Assembly: GCF_016411865.1 (NCBI RefSeq)
Contig: NZ_JAEKJA010000010.1
Span: 62,001 to 126,000 of the forward strand
Length of the DNA: 64,000 bases
From: Acuticoccus mangrovi
GTDB taxonomy: Bacteria; Pseudomonadota; Alphaproteobacteria; Rhizobiales; Amorphaceae
Direction of reading: 5' to 3'
Shown here: positions 51,349-60,115 of the stretch, piece by piece
Position numbering within the stretch: the stretch's first letter is position 1
How the letters are laid out: every line of letters starts with the position of its first letter
Made by a program: the position numbers and the translations under genes
The notes under the pieces: model-generated
Databases searched by the model: none
Told to the model about the DNA's origin: nothing
Seen by the model: only the letters and a program-made list of their open reading frames with translations

Positions 51349-52311
51349 ATGATGACGTTTGCGTTTACCTTTCCCGGCCAGGGCAGCCAGGCCGTCGGCA
51401 TGGGCCGCTCCCTCCACGACGCCTATCCGGCCGCCCGCGCCGTGTTCGAGGCGGTGGACGAGGCTCTCGGCGAGGCGCTGTCCCGGCTGATCTTCGAAGG
51501 GCCGGAGGAGACGCTCCGGCTGACCGCCAACGCCCAGCCGGCGCTGATGGCCGTGAGCCTCGCCGCCATGAAGGCGCTCGAGGCCGAGGGCGTCACCATC
51601 GACAGGGCGAGCCTCGTCGCCGGCCACTCGCTGGGCGAGTATTCGGCGCTCGCCGCCGCCGGGGCGCTGTCGGTGGACAGCGCGGCGCGCCTCCTGCGCC
51701 TGCGCGGCGAGGCGATGCAGGCGGCGGTTCCGGCGGGCGAGGGGGCGATGGCCGCTCTCCTCGGCCTCGACCTCGAGACCGCCGAGGACGTCGCCGCCGA
51801 AGCGAGCGAGGCGACGGGCGGCGAGACCTGCGACGTCGCCAACGACAACGCGCCCGGCCAGTGCGTGGTATCGGGCACCGCCGCCGCCGTCGCCCGGGCG
51901 GTGGAGATCGCCAAGGAAAAGGGCGCGCGCCGGCCGATGCTCCTTCCCGTCAGCGCCCCGTTCCATTCGGCGCTGATGGCGCCGGCGGCCGAGGCGATGG
52001 CCGAGGCGCTCGCCTCCGTGGCGATGACGGCCCCCGCCGTTCCCCTCCTCGCCAACGTCTCGGTGACGCTGCTCACCGACCCGGCGGCCATCAAGGAGAG
52101 CCTCGTCGCCCAGGTGACGGGCCGGGTGCGCTGGCGCGAATCCGTCGCCGCCTTCGCCGGCCACGGCATCACCCACACCGTGGAAATCGGCGCGGGAAAG
52201 GTGCTGACGGGGCTTGCCAAGCGCATCGACCCGGGCCTCAAAGGCGTCACCGTCAACACGGCGGAGGACGTTGCCGCCTTCGCCCACAGCTTCGCGCAAC
52301 AGGGAGCCTGA
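51349..52311 (+). CDS. fabD: Malonyl-CoA-ACP transacylase
   Basis: This 320-residue enzyme loads malonyl groups onto acyl carrier protein. TFPGQGSQAVGMG at the N-terminus, GHSLGEYSALAAAGALS with the catalytic Ser and the later VSAPFHS with the catalytic His are present. Two adjacent ATGs (51349 and 51352) could start translation. Its stop shares one base with fabG. Confidence 0.96.
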   Translation: MMTFAFTFPGQGSQAVGMGRSLHDAYPAARAVFEAVDEALGEALSRLIFEGPEETLRLTANAQPALMAVSLAAMKALEAEGVTIDRASLVAGHSLGEYSALAAAGALSVDSAARLLRLRGEAMQAAVPAGEGAMAALLGLDLETAEDVAAEASEATGGETCDVANDNAPGQCVVSGTAAAVARAVEIAKEKGARRPMLLPVSAPFHSALMAPAAEAMAEALASVAMTAPAVPLLANVSVTLLTDPAAIKESLVAQVTGRVRWRESVAAFAGHGITHTVEIGAGKVLTGLAKRIDPGLKGVTVNTAEDVAAFAHSFAQQGA

Positions 52312-53048
52312 TGATGTTCGACCTGTCGGGCAAGACCGCGCTCGTCACCGGTGCGACCGGAGGTATCGGTGGGGCGATCGCCGCCGGCCTCAAGGCGCGC
52401 GGCGCGAAAGTCATCGTCACCGGCTCCACGATGGAGCGCGCCGAGGCTGCGCGCGAGCGGCTCGGCTGCGACGCCGCCCTCGCCGCCGATCTCGGCGACC
52501 GCGCCGCCGTCGACGCCCTCGCCAAGGAGGCCGACGCCCTCGGCCCGGTGGACATCCTCGTCAACTGCGCCGGCATCACCCGCGACACGCTGATGCTGCG
52601 CATGAAGGACGACGACTTCGACAAGGTGATCGAAGTGAACCTCACCGCCGCCTTCCGCCTCTCGCGCGCGCTCATGCGCGGAATGCTGAAGCGTCGTGGC
52701 GGCCGCATCATCAACATCGGCTCGGTGGTGGGCGCCACCGGCAACGCGGGTCAGGCGAACTACGCCGCGGCGAAGGCCGGCCTCGTCGGCCTCACCAAGG
52801 CGATCGCCCGCGAGGTCGCCAACCGCGGCGTCACCGTCAACCTCGTCGCGCCCGGCTTCATCGGCACGCCGATGACCGACGTTCTCAACGAGGATCAGCG
52901 CGAGCAGATCCTCTCCGACATCCCCGCCGGCACGCTCGGCACGCCAGAGGACATCGCCGCGGCGGTGATCTATCTTGCCAGCGCCGAGGCCGGATACGTG
53001 ACCGGGCAGACACTTCATGTGAATGGCGGTATGGCGATGGGCTTCTAA
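52311..53048 (+). CDS. fabG: 3-oxoacyl-[ACP] reductase
   Basis: This 245-residue SDR performs the first reduction of fatty-acid elongation. TGATGGIGGAIA binds NADPH, NCAGITRD is the structural motif, the catalytic Ser is in NIGSVVGATGNAGQ and the Tyr/Lys in YAAAKAG. It has the LVAPGFIGTPMTD loop of FabG. It is translationally coupled to fabD and precedes acpP. Confidence 0.95.
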   Translation: MMFDLSGKTALVTGATGGIGGAIAAGLKARGAKVIVTGSTMERAEAARERLGCDAALAADLGDRAAVDALAKEADALGPVDILVNCAGITRDTLMLRMKDDDFDKVIEVNLTAAFRLSRALMRGMLKRRGGRIINIGSVVGATGNAGQANYAAAKAGLVGLTKAIAREVANRGVTVNLVAPGFIGTPMTDVLNEDQREQILSDIPAGTLGTPEDIAAAVIYLASAEAGYVTGQTLHVNGGMAMGF

Positions 53049-53218
53049 TTCCGACCGACGCCGTTCGGCCGCTTCCCAAACCACAAAGGGTTGTGATACC
53101 GGCGAGCGCAAATTTGGAACCGCTAGAATCCGGCTTCCCTAAGACCGTCACGCGCTGCAAACGCGACCGACATCACCCAACAAGCCAGTTTCCTGGCTGA
53201 AGATCTGAAGGACAACCC

Positions 53219-53458
53219 ATGAGCGACACCGCAGACCGCGTGAAGAAAATCGTCGTCGAGCACCTCGGCGTCGAGAAGGAGAAGGTCACCGAGGAGGCGA
53301 GCTTCATCGACGACCTCGGTGCCGATTCGCTCGACACGGTCGAGCTGGTGATGGCCTTCGAGGAAGAGTTCGGCGTCGAGATTCCGGATGATGCGGCCGA
53401 GACCATTCTCACCGTCGGCGACGCCATCAAGTTCCTGGACAAGAACGCCTCCTCCTGA
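53219..53458 (+). CDS. acpP: Acyl carrier protein
   Basis: This 79-residue acidic protein has the invariant [18 protein letters not shown], with Ser37 as the phosphopantetheine attachment site. ATG 53219 follows AAGGA. The 170-bp upstream region probably carries its own strong promoter and contains a short hairpin, AGCCAG-TTTC-CTGGCT, near 53183-53198. Confidence 0.98.
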   Translation: MSDTADRVKKIVVEHLGVEKEKVTEEASFIDDLGADSLDTVELVMAFEEEFGVEIPDDAAETILTVGDAIKFLDKNASS

Positions 53459-53502
53459 GGCGCTCTTCCCATTTCCAACGATCAATCGCTGTACGGAGTG
53501 TG

Positions 53503-54762
53503 ATGGTGCGTCGCGTCGTGGTGACCGGTCTGGGGACCGTCAATCCGCTCGGGAGCGGGGTGGACGCCTCCTGGAGCGCGATCCTTCAGGGAAAGAGCGG
53601 CGCGTCCGCGGTTACGAGATGCGAGGTGTCAGACCTGGCGTCCCGCATCGCCTGCCAGGTGCCGCGGGGGACTGGCGAGGGCGAGTTCGACGCCGACACG
53701 GCAATGGACCCGAAGGACCAGCGCAAGTTCGATGAGTTCATCCTGTTCGCCGCGGCGGCGGCGGATCAGGCGATCGCGGACGCCGGCTGGGCGCCGGTGG
53801 ATGAGGAAGAGCTCGACCGCACGGGGGTCCTCATCGGCTCCGGCATCGGCGGCCTCGTCTCCATCGAGCGGTCGGCGAAGGCGCTGGAGGAGAGGGGGCC
53901 GCGCCGCGTGTCGCCCTTCTTCATTCCGGGCGCGCTCATCAACATGGCCTCGGGCTTCGTGTCGATCCGTCATGGCTTCCGCGGTCCGAACCATGCGGTG
54001 GTCACGGCCTGCTCCACGGGCGCCCACGCCATCGGCGACGCGGCGCGCCTCATCGCCCTCGACGATGCGGACGTGATGGTGGCGGGCGGCGCCGAGGCGT
54101 CCATCGGCCGGCTGGCGCTGGCGGGCTTTGCCGCCTGCCGCGCCCTGTCGACGGGCTTCAACGACCGCCCGACCGAGGCCTCCCGCCCCTACGACAAGGA
54201 TCGCGACGGCTTCGTCATCGGCGAGGGCGCCGGCGCGATGGTGCTCGAGGAATACGGGCACGCCAAGGCCCGCGGCGCCCGCATCTACGGCGAGATCATC
54301 GGCTACGGCCTGTCGGGCGACGCCTACCACATCACCGCCCCGGCGAGTGACGGCAACGGCGCCTTCCGCTGCATGACCGCGGCGCTGAAGCGGGCCAAGA
54401 TCAACCCCGACGAGATCGACTACGTGAACGCCCACGGCACCTCCACGCCGCTCGGCGACGAGATCGAGCTCAACGCCGTGCATCGGGTGATGGGCAATGC
54501 GGCCGGCGGGCTCACCATGAGTTCCACCAAGTCGGCGACCGGCCATCTTCTCGGCGCGGCCGGGGCGGTGGAGGCGATCTTCTCGCTGCTGGCGATCCGC
54601 GACAATGTGGCGCCACCCACGATCAATCTGGACAATCCATCCGTCTCTACCGCCATCGATCTCGTGCCCCACCAGGCGCAGGAGAAGGCGATCGACGTGG
54701 TGTTGTCCAATTCGTTTGGCTTCGGCGGAACCAACGCATCGCTGGTCTTCCGCCGGGTCTGA
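53503..54762 (+). CDS. fabF: 3-oxoacyl-[ACP] synthase II
   Basis: This is the elongation condensing enzyme, about 419 residues. The catalytic triad is Cys in ACSTGAHA, His in NAHGTSTPLGD and His in KSATGHLLGAAG. GTG, ATG and GTG codons occur in a row at 53500, 53503 and 53506; ACGGAG upstream spaces best for the ATG or the second GTG, so I chose 53503. mltG follows after 14 bases. Confidence 0.95.
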   Translation: MVRRVVVTGLGTVNPLGSGVDASWSAILQGKSGASAVTRCEVSDLASRIACQVPRGTGEGEFDADTAMDPKDQRKFDEFILFAAAAADQAIADAGWAPVDEEELDRTGVLIGSGIGGLVSIERSAKALEERGPRRVSPFFIPGALINMASGFVSIRHGFRGPNHAVVTACSTGAHAIGDAARLIALDDADVMVAGGAEASIGRLALAGFAACRALSTGFNDRPTEASRPYDKDRDGFVIGEGAGAMVLEEYGHAKARGARIYGEIIGYGLSGDAYHITAPASDGNGAFRCMTAALKRAKINPDEIDYVNAHGTSTPLGDEIELNAVHRVMGNAAGGLTMSSTKSATGHLLGAAGAVEAIFSLLAIRDNVAPPTINLDNPSVSTAIDLVPHQAQEKAIDVVLSNSFGFGGTNASLVFRRV

Positions 54763-54776
54763 CAGGGGAGGCGCTC

Positions 54777-55967
54777 GTGCGGCAGGGTCGGCGAGGCGAC
54801 GACGACGGAGGCGACCGGCGGGCACGCCGCCGCCATCCCGACGACAATGGAAGCGAGGGCGGCGGCCGACGTCGGCCGGAGCCCCTCGTCGACGACGGCC
54901 GGCGCCGCCGTCGCCGCCCGGTCGAGAAGCCGAAATCCCGACGCCGCTCGCGGGCGGCCCGCCACCCGCTCGTCATCCTGCTCAGCTTCGGCATGCTGTT
55001 CCTGGTGCTGGGGCTCGTCGGCGGGCTCGCGCTCTTCGTGTTCGGCGAGCGCACCTTCCTTGCGCGCGGCCCCCTCGTCGAGGACACCGGCGTCGTCGTC
55101 GAGCAGGGCTTCTCGATGGAGAATATCGCGGAGGGGCTTCAGGGGCGCGGCGTCATCTCCAACCGCTACGTCTTCATCGCGGCGGCCTACGTTCTCGGAA
55201 CGACCGGCAAAATGCAGGCGGGCGAATATATGATCCCCGCCGGCGCCTCCATGAAGGAGGTGATGCAGCGCATCGTCGCCGGCGACGTGGTGCAGCACGC
55301 GATCACGCTCGCCGAAGGCCTCACCTCCGCCCAGATCGTCCAGCGCCTCAACGAGAACGAGATCCTCGTCGGGCGCATCAACGAGATCCCGGCCGAAGGC
55401 TCGCTGCTGCCGGAGACCTATCGCATCACCCGCGGCATGAGCCGCCAGCGTCTCATCGACACGATGCAGCTGGAGCAGGCCCAGCTGTTGGCCAGAGTAT
55501 GGGCCGGCCGCGACCCGAACCTGCCCCTGCAGAGCCCGGAAGAGCTCGTGACCCTCGCCTCCATCGTGGAGAAGGAGACGGGTGTCGACGCGGAGCGGGC
55601 GCGCATCGCCGGCGTCTTCATCAACCGCCTGAAGCGGCGGATGCGTCTCCAGTCCGATCCGACGATCCTCTACGGCCTCTATGGCGGCGACGCCTGGAGC
55701 CAGCCCCGCACCCTCTACCGGTCCGACATGGAGCGGGAGAACCCCTACAACACCTACCAGATCACCGGTCTGCCGCCCGGTCCCATCGCCAATCCCGGAC
55801 GCGAGGCGCTCGAGGCGGTGGCGCACCCGGCGGAGACGGCGGAGCTCTACTTCGTCGCCGACGGGACGGGCGGTCACGTCTTTTCCCAGACCTACGAGCA
55901 GCATCAGGCGAACGTGGCGCGCTGGCGCGAGGTCGAGCGGCAGCGCCGCGGCCCGACGACCGAGTGA
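54777..55967 (+). CDS. mltG: Endolytic murein transglycosylase MltG
   Basis: This 396-residue membrane-anchored enzyme terminates peptidoglycan glycan strands. The first 60 residues are cytoplasmic and strikingly Arg-rich ([20 protein letters not shown]), then a transmembrane helix (about 64-90), a LysM-like domain and the YceG catalytic domain with [32 protein letters not shown] and [20 protein letters not shown]. Its stop overlaps the yicC start as GTGA. Confidence 0.94.
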   Translation: MRQGRRGDDDGGDRRARRRHPDDNGSEGGGRRRPEPLVDDGRRRRRRPVEKPKSRRRSRAARHPLVILLSFGMLFLVLGLVGGLALFVFGERTFLARGPLVEDTGVVVEQGFSMENIAEGLQGRGVISNRYVFIAAAYVLGTTGKMQAGEYMIPAGASMKEVMQRIVAGDVVQHAITLAEGLTSAQIVQRLNENEILVGRINEIPAEGSLLPETYRITRGMSRQRLIDTMQLEQAQLLARVWAGRDPNLPLQSPEELVTLASIVEKETGVDAERARIAGVFINRLKRRMRLQSDPTILYGLYGGDAWSQPRTLYRSDMERENPYNTYQITGLPPGPIANPGREALEAVAHPAETAELYFVADGTGGHVFSQTYEQHQANVARWREVERQRRGPTTE

Positions 55968-56853
55968 GCAAGGTGGCCGAACCCGTCCAGTCGATGACCG
56001 GCTTCGCCAGCCTCGAAGGCGAGAAGGACGGCGTCGCCTGGCAGTTCGAGGCGCGCTCGGTGAACGGGCGCGGGCTCGACGTGCGGGTGCGCCTGCCCAA
56101 CGGACTGGAGCGGGTCGAACCGGAGCTTCGCCGCCTCGTCGCCGCCACCTTCCGGCGCGGCAATGTCGGCCTGTCGCTCTCGCTGAAGAGCGGGGAGGCG
56201 GTGAGCGCCCGCTACAGCGTCAACGAGCGGCAGCTCGGCGCCTACCTCGACGCGATCCAGGCGATGGCCGCGTCGGGCTCCGTCGCCGCCCCGCGCGCCG
56301 ACGGCCTCCTGGCGCTCAAGGGCGTCATCGAGACCGAGGTGACCGACGAGGCCGCCACCGTCGAGCCGATCGTCGTCGAAGAGGCGCAGCGGCTCGTCGC
56401 GGCCCTCGCCGCGGTGCGGCGGGAGGAGGGCGCGCACATCGTCCCGGTGGTCCGCGGTCAGCTCGCCGAGATCGATCGCCTGCGGGCGGCGATCGACGCC
56501 CATCCGGAGCGCAGCCTGGAGGCGATCAAGGAGCGGCTCGAGCGCCAGATCGACGACCTCGTCGCCCACCGCGAAGGCCTGTCGCAGGAGCGGCTGCACC
56601 AGGAGGCGGCGCTGATGGCGACGCGCGCCGACGTGCGCGAGGAGCTCGACCGACTGGCGGCGCACATCGCCGCAGCCACCAAGCTCTTCGACGAGGGCGG
56701 ACCCATCGGCCGCAAGCTCGACTTCCTCTGCCAGGAGTTCAACCGCGAGACCAACACCATCTGCTCCAAAGCGCCGCACCATGCGATCACGGCGCTGGGG
56801 CTGGAGCTCAAGGCGGTGGTGGAGCAGGTGCGCGAACAGGTGCAGAACCTCGA

Positions 56854-56857
<4 letters not shown>
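55964..56857 (+). CDS. yicC: YicC family endoribonuclease-type protein
   Basis: This 297-residue protein has the YicC N-terminal motif [34 protein letters not shown] and a DUF1732-like C-terminus ([22 protein letters not shown]). YicC proteins have been reported as RNA-cleaving enzymes and are conserved next to gmk. I used GTG 55964, which overlaps the mltG stop; a GTG at 55973 is an alternative. Its end overlaps gmk (ATGA). Confidence 0.9.
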
Positions 56858-57495
<638 letters not shown>

Positions 57496-57564
57496 GGCAT
57501 CTCGCCAGCGCGCTCCGTCGGGGCTATTGATCCGCACATCTCCTCCTGACGCGGATCGCCTGGC

Positions 57565-58176
57565 ATGTTTCTTCTCACCGTAGCGCTGATCTGGTTCGTC
57601 GCGGCGGTCACGCCGGGGCCCAACTTTCTCGTCGTGGTGCGTTGCGCCCTGTCGGGGACGCGGGCCGTCGCGCTGGCGGCGGTGGCGGGCACCCTGACGG
57701 GCACGGCCCTATGGGGTGTCGCGGGCTGGCTCGGCATCACCGCCCTCTTTGCGGTCGCCCCGTTCGCCTACACGGCGCTCAAGGTCGTCGGCGGCATCTA
57801 CATCGCCTTCCTCGGCGTGCGGCTTCTGTGGAGGAACCGCAACCGCCAGGTGGTGGCGGACGTGCGGCAGGTGGCGCCGCTCGGCGCCTGGGCGGCCTAC
57901 AGGCTGGGGCTCGTCACCAACCTCGCGAACCCCAAGTCGGCCGTGTTCGTGGCCTCGCTGTTCGCCGCCGCCCTGCCCGAGGGCGCCCACTGGAGCCATG
58001 GCCCCATCGCCGTCGTGATGATGGTGGCGATCTCGGCGAGCTGGTACGGCGCGCTGGTCACCTCGCTCACCCATCCGCGCGTCGCGAGCGCCTACGCGCG
58101 GGCGCGGCGGGTGATCGACCTCTGCACCGGCGCGATCTTCATCGCCTTCGGTTCACGCCTCGCGTTCGACCGCTGA
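57565..58176 (+). CDS. LysE/RhtB-family amino acid exporter
   Basis: This 203-residue membrane protein has six predicted helices. The family opening FLLTVALIWFVAAVTPGPNFLVVVR, with TPGPN, and GIYIAFLGVRLLWR, GLVTNLANPKSAVFVASLFAAALP are diagnostic. It probably exports an amino acid such as threonine, homoserine or a lysine analogue. Its last 24 coding bases overlap the 3' end of convergent rsmA. Confidence 0.9.
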   Translation: MFLLTVALIWFVAAVTPGPNFLVVVRCALSGTRAVALAAVAGTLTGTALWGVAGWLGITALFAVAPFAYTALKVVGGIYIAFLGVRLLWRNRNRQVVADVRQVAPLGAWAAYRLGLVTNLANPKSAVFVASLFAAALPEGAHWSHGPIAVVMMVAISASWYGALVTSLTHPRVASAYARARRVIDLCTGAIFIAFGSRLAFDR

Positions 58177-59070
58177 CGCCAGGCGGTCGGCGTAGATCTC
58201 CGCGAGCCGAACGAAATCCCGAAGCTCCAGCCGCTCCGCCCGCTCTGTGGGCGCGATGCCGGCGTCCCCGAGCAGCGCCTCGGGGTCGCTCACGAGGGAG
58301 CGGAGGCTCGAGCGCAGCATCTTGCGCCGCTGCCCGAAGGCGGCGGCCGTGACGCGGCTGAGCGCGCCGATCGGCGTGTCGGCGGCCTCGGGCTTGGGGT
58401 CGAGGCGCACCACCGTCGACCAGACCTTGGGGGGCGGCACGAACGCCGTGGGCGGCACGTCGAACACCGCGCTCGCGTGGCAGCGCACGCCCGTCAGCAC
58501 GCCGAGCCGGCCGTAGTCGTCGCGGCCGGGGGCTCCGACCATGCGGCCCGCCACCTCGCGCTGCACCATCACGGTGGCGCTCGCCCACCACGGCGGCCAC
58601 GGCCCCTCGGTGAGCCAGCCGACGAGCAGGGGCGTTGCGACGTTATAGGGCAGGTTGGCGCAGATCACCGCGCCTTCGGGGGCGATCGCCCGCCAGTCGG
58701 CGGTGAGGGCATCGGCGATGTGGACCGTGAGGCGCCCGTCGGCCGCCTCCTGAAGCGGCGCCAGGACGGCGGCGGCCCGCGCATCCTTTTCCACTGCGAC
58801 GACCTCGGCGCCGGCCTTGAGGAGGGAGCGTGTGAGCCCGCCCGGACCGGGACCGACCTCCACCACCGTCGCCCCGGCGAGCGGGGCGTCGGGCGGCGCG
58901 CCCGCGACCCGCGCCGCGCGGGCGATCTTGTCGGTGAGGTTGAGGTCGAACAGGAAATGCTGGCCGAGCGACTTCTTGGCGGTCAGCCCACCGCTCAGCA
59001 CCTCACGCAGAGGCGGCAGCGCGTCGACGCGACGCCGCAGCGCGTCGATCCCCTCCGGCGTCGCCGTCAC
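58153..59070 (-). CDS. rsmA: 16S rRNA dimethyladenosine transferase
   Basis: KsgA/RsmA methylates two adjacent adenines in the 16S rRNA 3' helix. The 305-residue protein has KKSLGQHFLFD, EVGPGPGGLTRSLL, ANLPYNVATPLL and AAFGQRRKMLRSSL, all family landmarks. GTG 59070 starts two bases after the surA stop. In most proteobacteria pdxA stands between surA and rsmA; it is absent here. Confidence 0.96.
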   Translation of the reverse strand: MTATPEGIDALRRRVDALPPLREVLSGGLTAKKSLGQHFLFDLNLTDKIARAARVAGAPPDAPLAGATVVEVGPGPGGLTRSLLKAGAEVVAVEKDARAAAVLAPLQEAADGRLTVHIADALTADWRAIAPEGAVICANLPYNVATPLLVGWLTEGPWPPWWASATVMVQREVAGRMVGAPGRDDYGRLGVLTGVRCHASAVFDVPPTAFVPPPKVWSTVVRLDPKPEAADTPIGALSRVTAAAFGQRRKMLRSSLRSLVSDPEALLGDAGIAPTERAERLELRDFVRLAEIYADRLASAVEREA

Positions 59071-59072
59071 CC

Positions 59073-59990
59073 CTAGCGGCGCTCGATCACCGCGTCGCGG
59101 CGGAGCTGACGCAGATACTGCTTGGCGAACGCCTCGCCGCGCTCGTTGTTCATGTCGGGCTCGAGCGCCTTCATGGCGGCGTTGGTCGACTTGATGATCT
59201 TCTTGTCGCACACGGCGAACATGACGAGCCCGCGCGGCACCTCGATGGGCTCGGAAAGGCGCCCGACGGGCACGTCCTCGAGCACGGCGCGCGCGTCGGG
59301 CGTGAGCTCGGCGGCCGTGCGGCGACCGAACGGGCGCACCACCACCTCGCGCGTCTTCTTCGCCATCGCGAGCCCGTCGCGGCAGTTGGTGAACTTCGCG
59401 CGGACGTCCGCGGCTCGCCGCTTGGCGTCGGCGAGGCGCTGGGGCGACGGCTTCTCGGGCAGCGCGACCATCACCTGGGTGAGGTTGTATTCGGCAGTCT
59501 CGATTTTCTTGTCGAGGCTGTCGTCCTTCCGGAGGGCGGCGACGAGATCCTGCTCGCTCACCGTCAGGGACGACTGGAAGCGGGCGCGCACCAGGCGGTT
59601 GAAGGCGATCTGCGCGCGCAGTCGGTCGCGCAGGGTGCTGATGTTCACCCCTTGCGAGGCGAGGCCCTTGGTGAGCTGGCTCGGCGACATCTTGATGCGG
59701 GAGGCGATCTCGCCGATCGCGCGGTCGATGTCGGCGTCGCTCGCCGTGATGTTCACCGCCTGGGCGGCCTCGAGCTGCACCTTCTCGTCGATCAACTCAT
59801 CGAGAGCCACCTGGTGCAGGTTGCTGCGGGTGCCGGTGAGGCGCAGCAGCTTCTGGCGCTGTGAGACGTCGTAGCTGGTGATCGGCTTGCCGTTGACCAC
59901 GGCGACGATCGTGGTCTGCGCGGCGGCAGGCACCACGGGGGACAGGAACAGCGCCAGTAAGACGGCGAGTGGGGCAAAATATCGTCTCAT
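59073..59990 (-). CDS. surA: Periplasmic chaperone / peptidyl-prolyl isomerase SurA-like
   Basis: This 305-residue exported protein has a signal peptide of about 24 residues (ending AAAQ), a SurA N-terminal chaperone domain (VVNGKPITSYDVSQRQKLL, LIDEKVQLEAAQ) and one parvulin-like domain. It is shorter than E. coli SurA, which has two parvulin domains. It escorts outer-membrane proteins, including LptD encoded upstream, across the periplasm. Confidence 0.88.
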   Translation of the reverse strand: MRRYFAPLAVLLALFLSPVVPAAAQTTIVAVVNGKPITSYDVSQRQKLLRLTGTRSNLHQVALDELIDEKVQLEAAQAVNITASDADIDRAIGEIASRIKMSPSQLTKGLASQGVNISTLRDRLRAQIAFNRLVRARFQSSLTVSEQDLVAALRKDDSLDKKIETAEYNLTQVMVALPEKPSPQRLADAKRRAADVRAKFTNCRDGLAMAKKTREVVVRPFGRRTAAELTPDARAVLEDVPVGRLSEPIEVPRGLVMFAVCDKKIIKSTNAAMKALEPDMNNERGEAFAKQYLRQLRRDAVIERR

Positions 59991-60115
59991 GAAACACTCC
60001 AGGCTCACACGGTGGCACCACTTTAGGCCACCTGCCGGCATGGTCACCACCAAGACCTGTGGCGCGATAGCGCGCCGTCCCGCGGTGCCGGCTGACGCTC
60101 TAGCCGCATAGAGCG

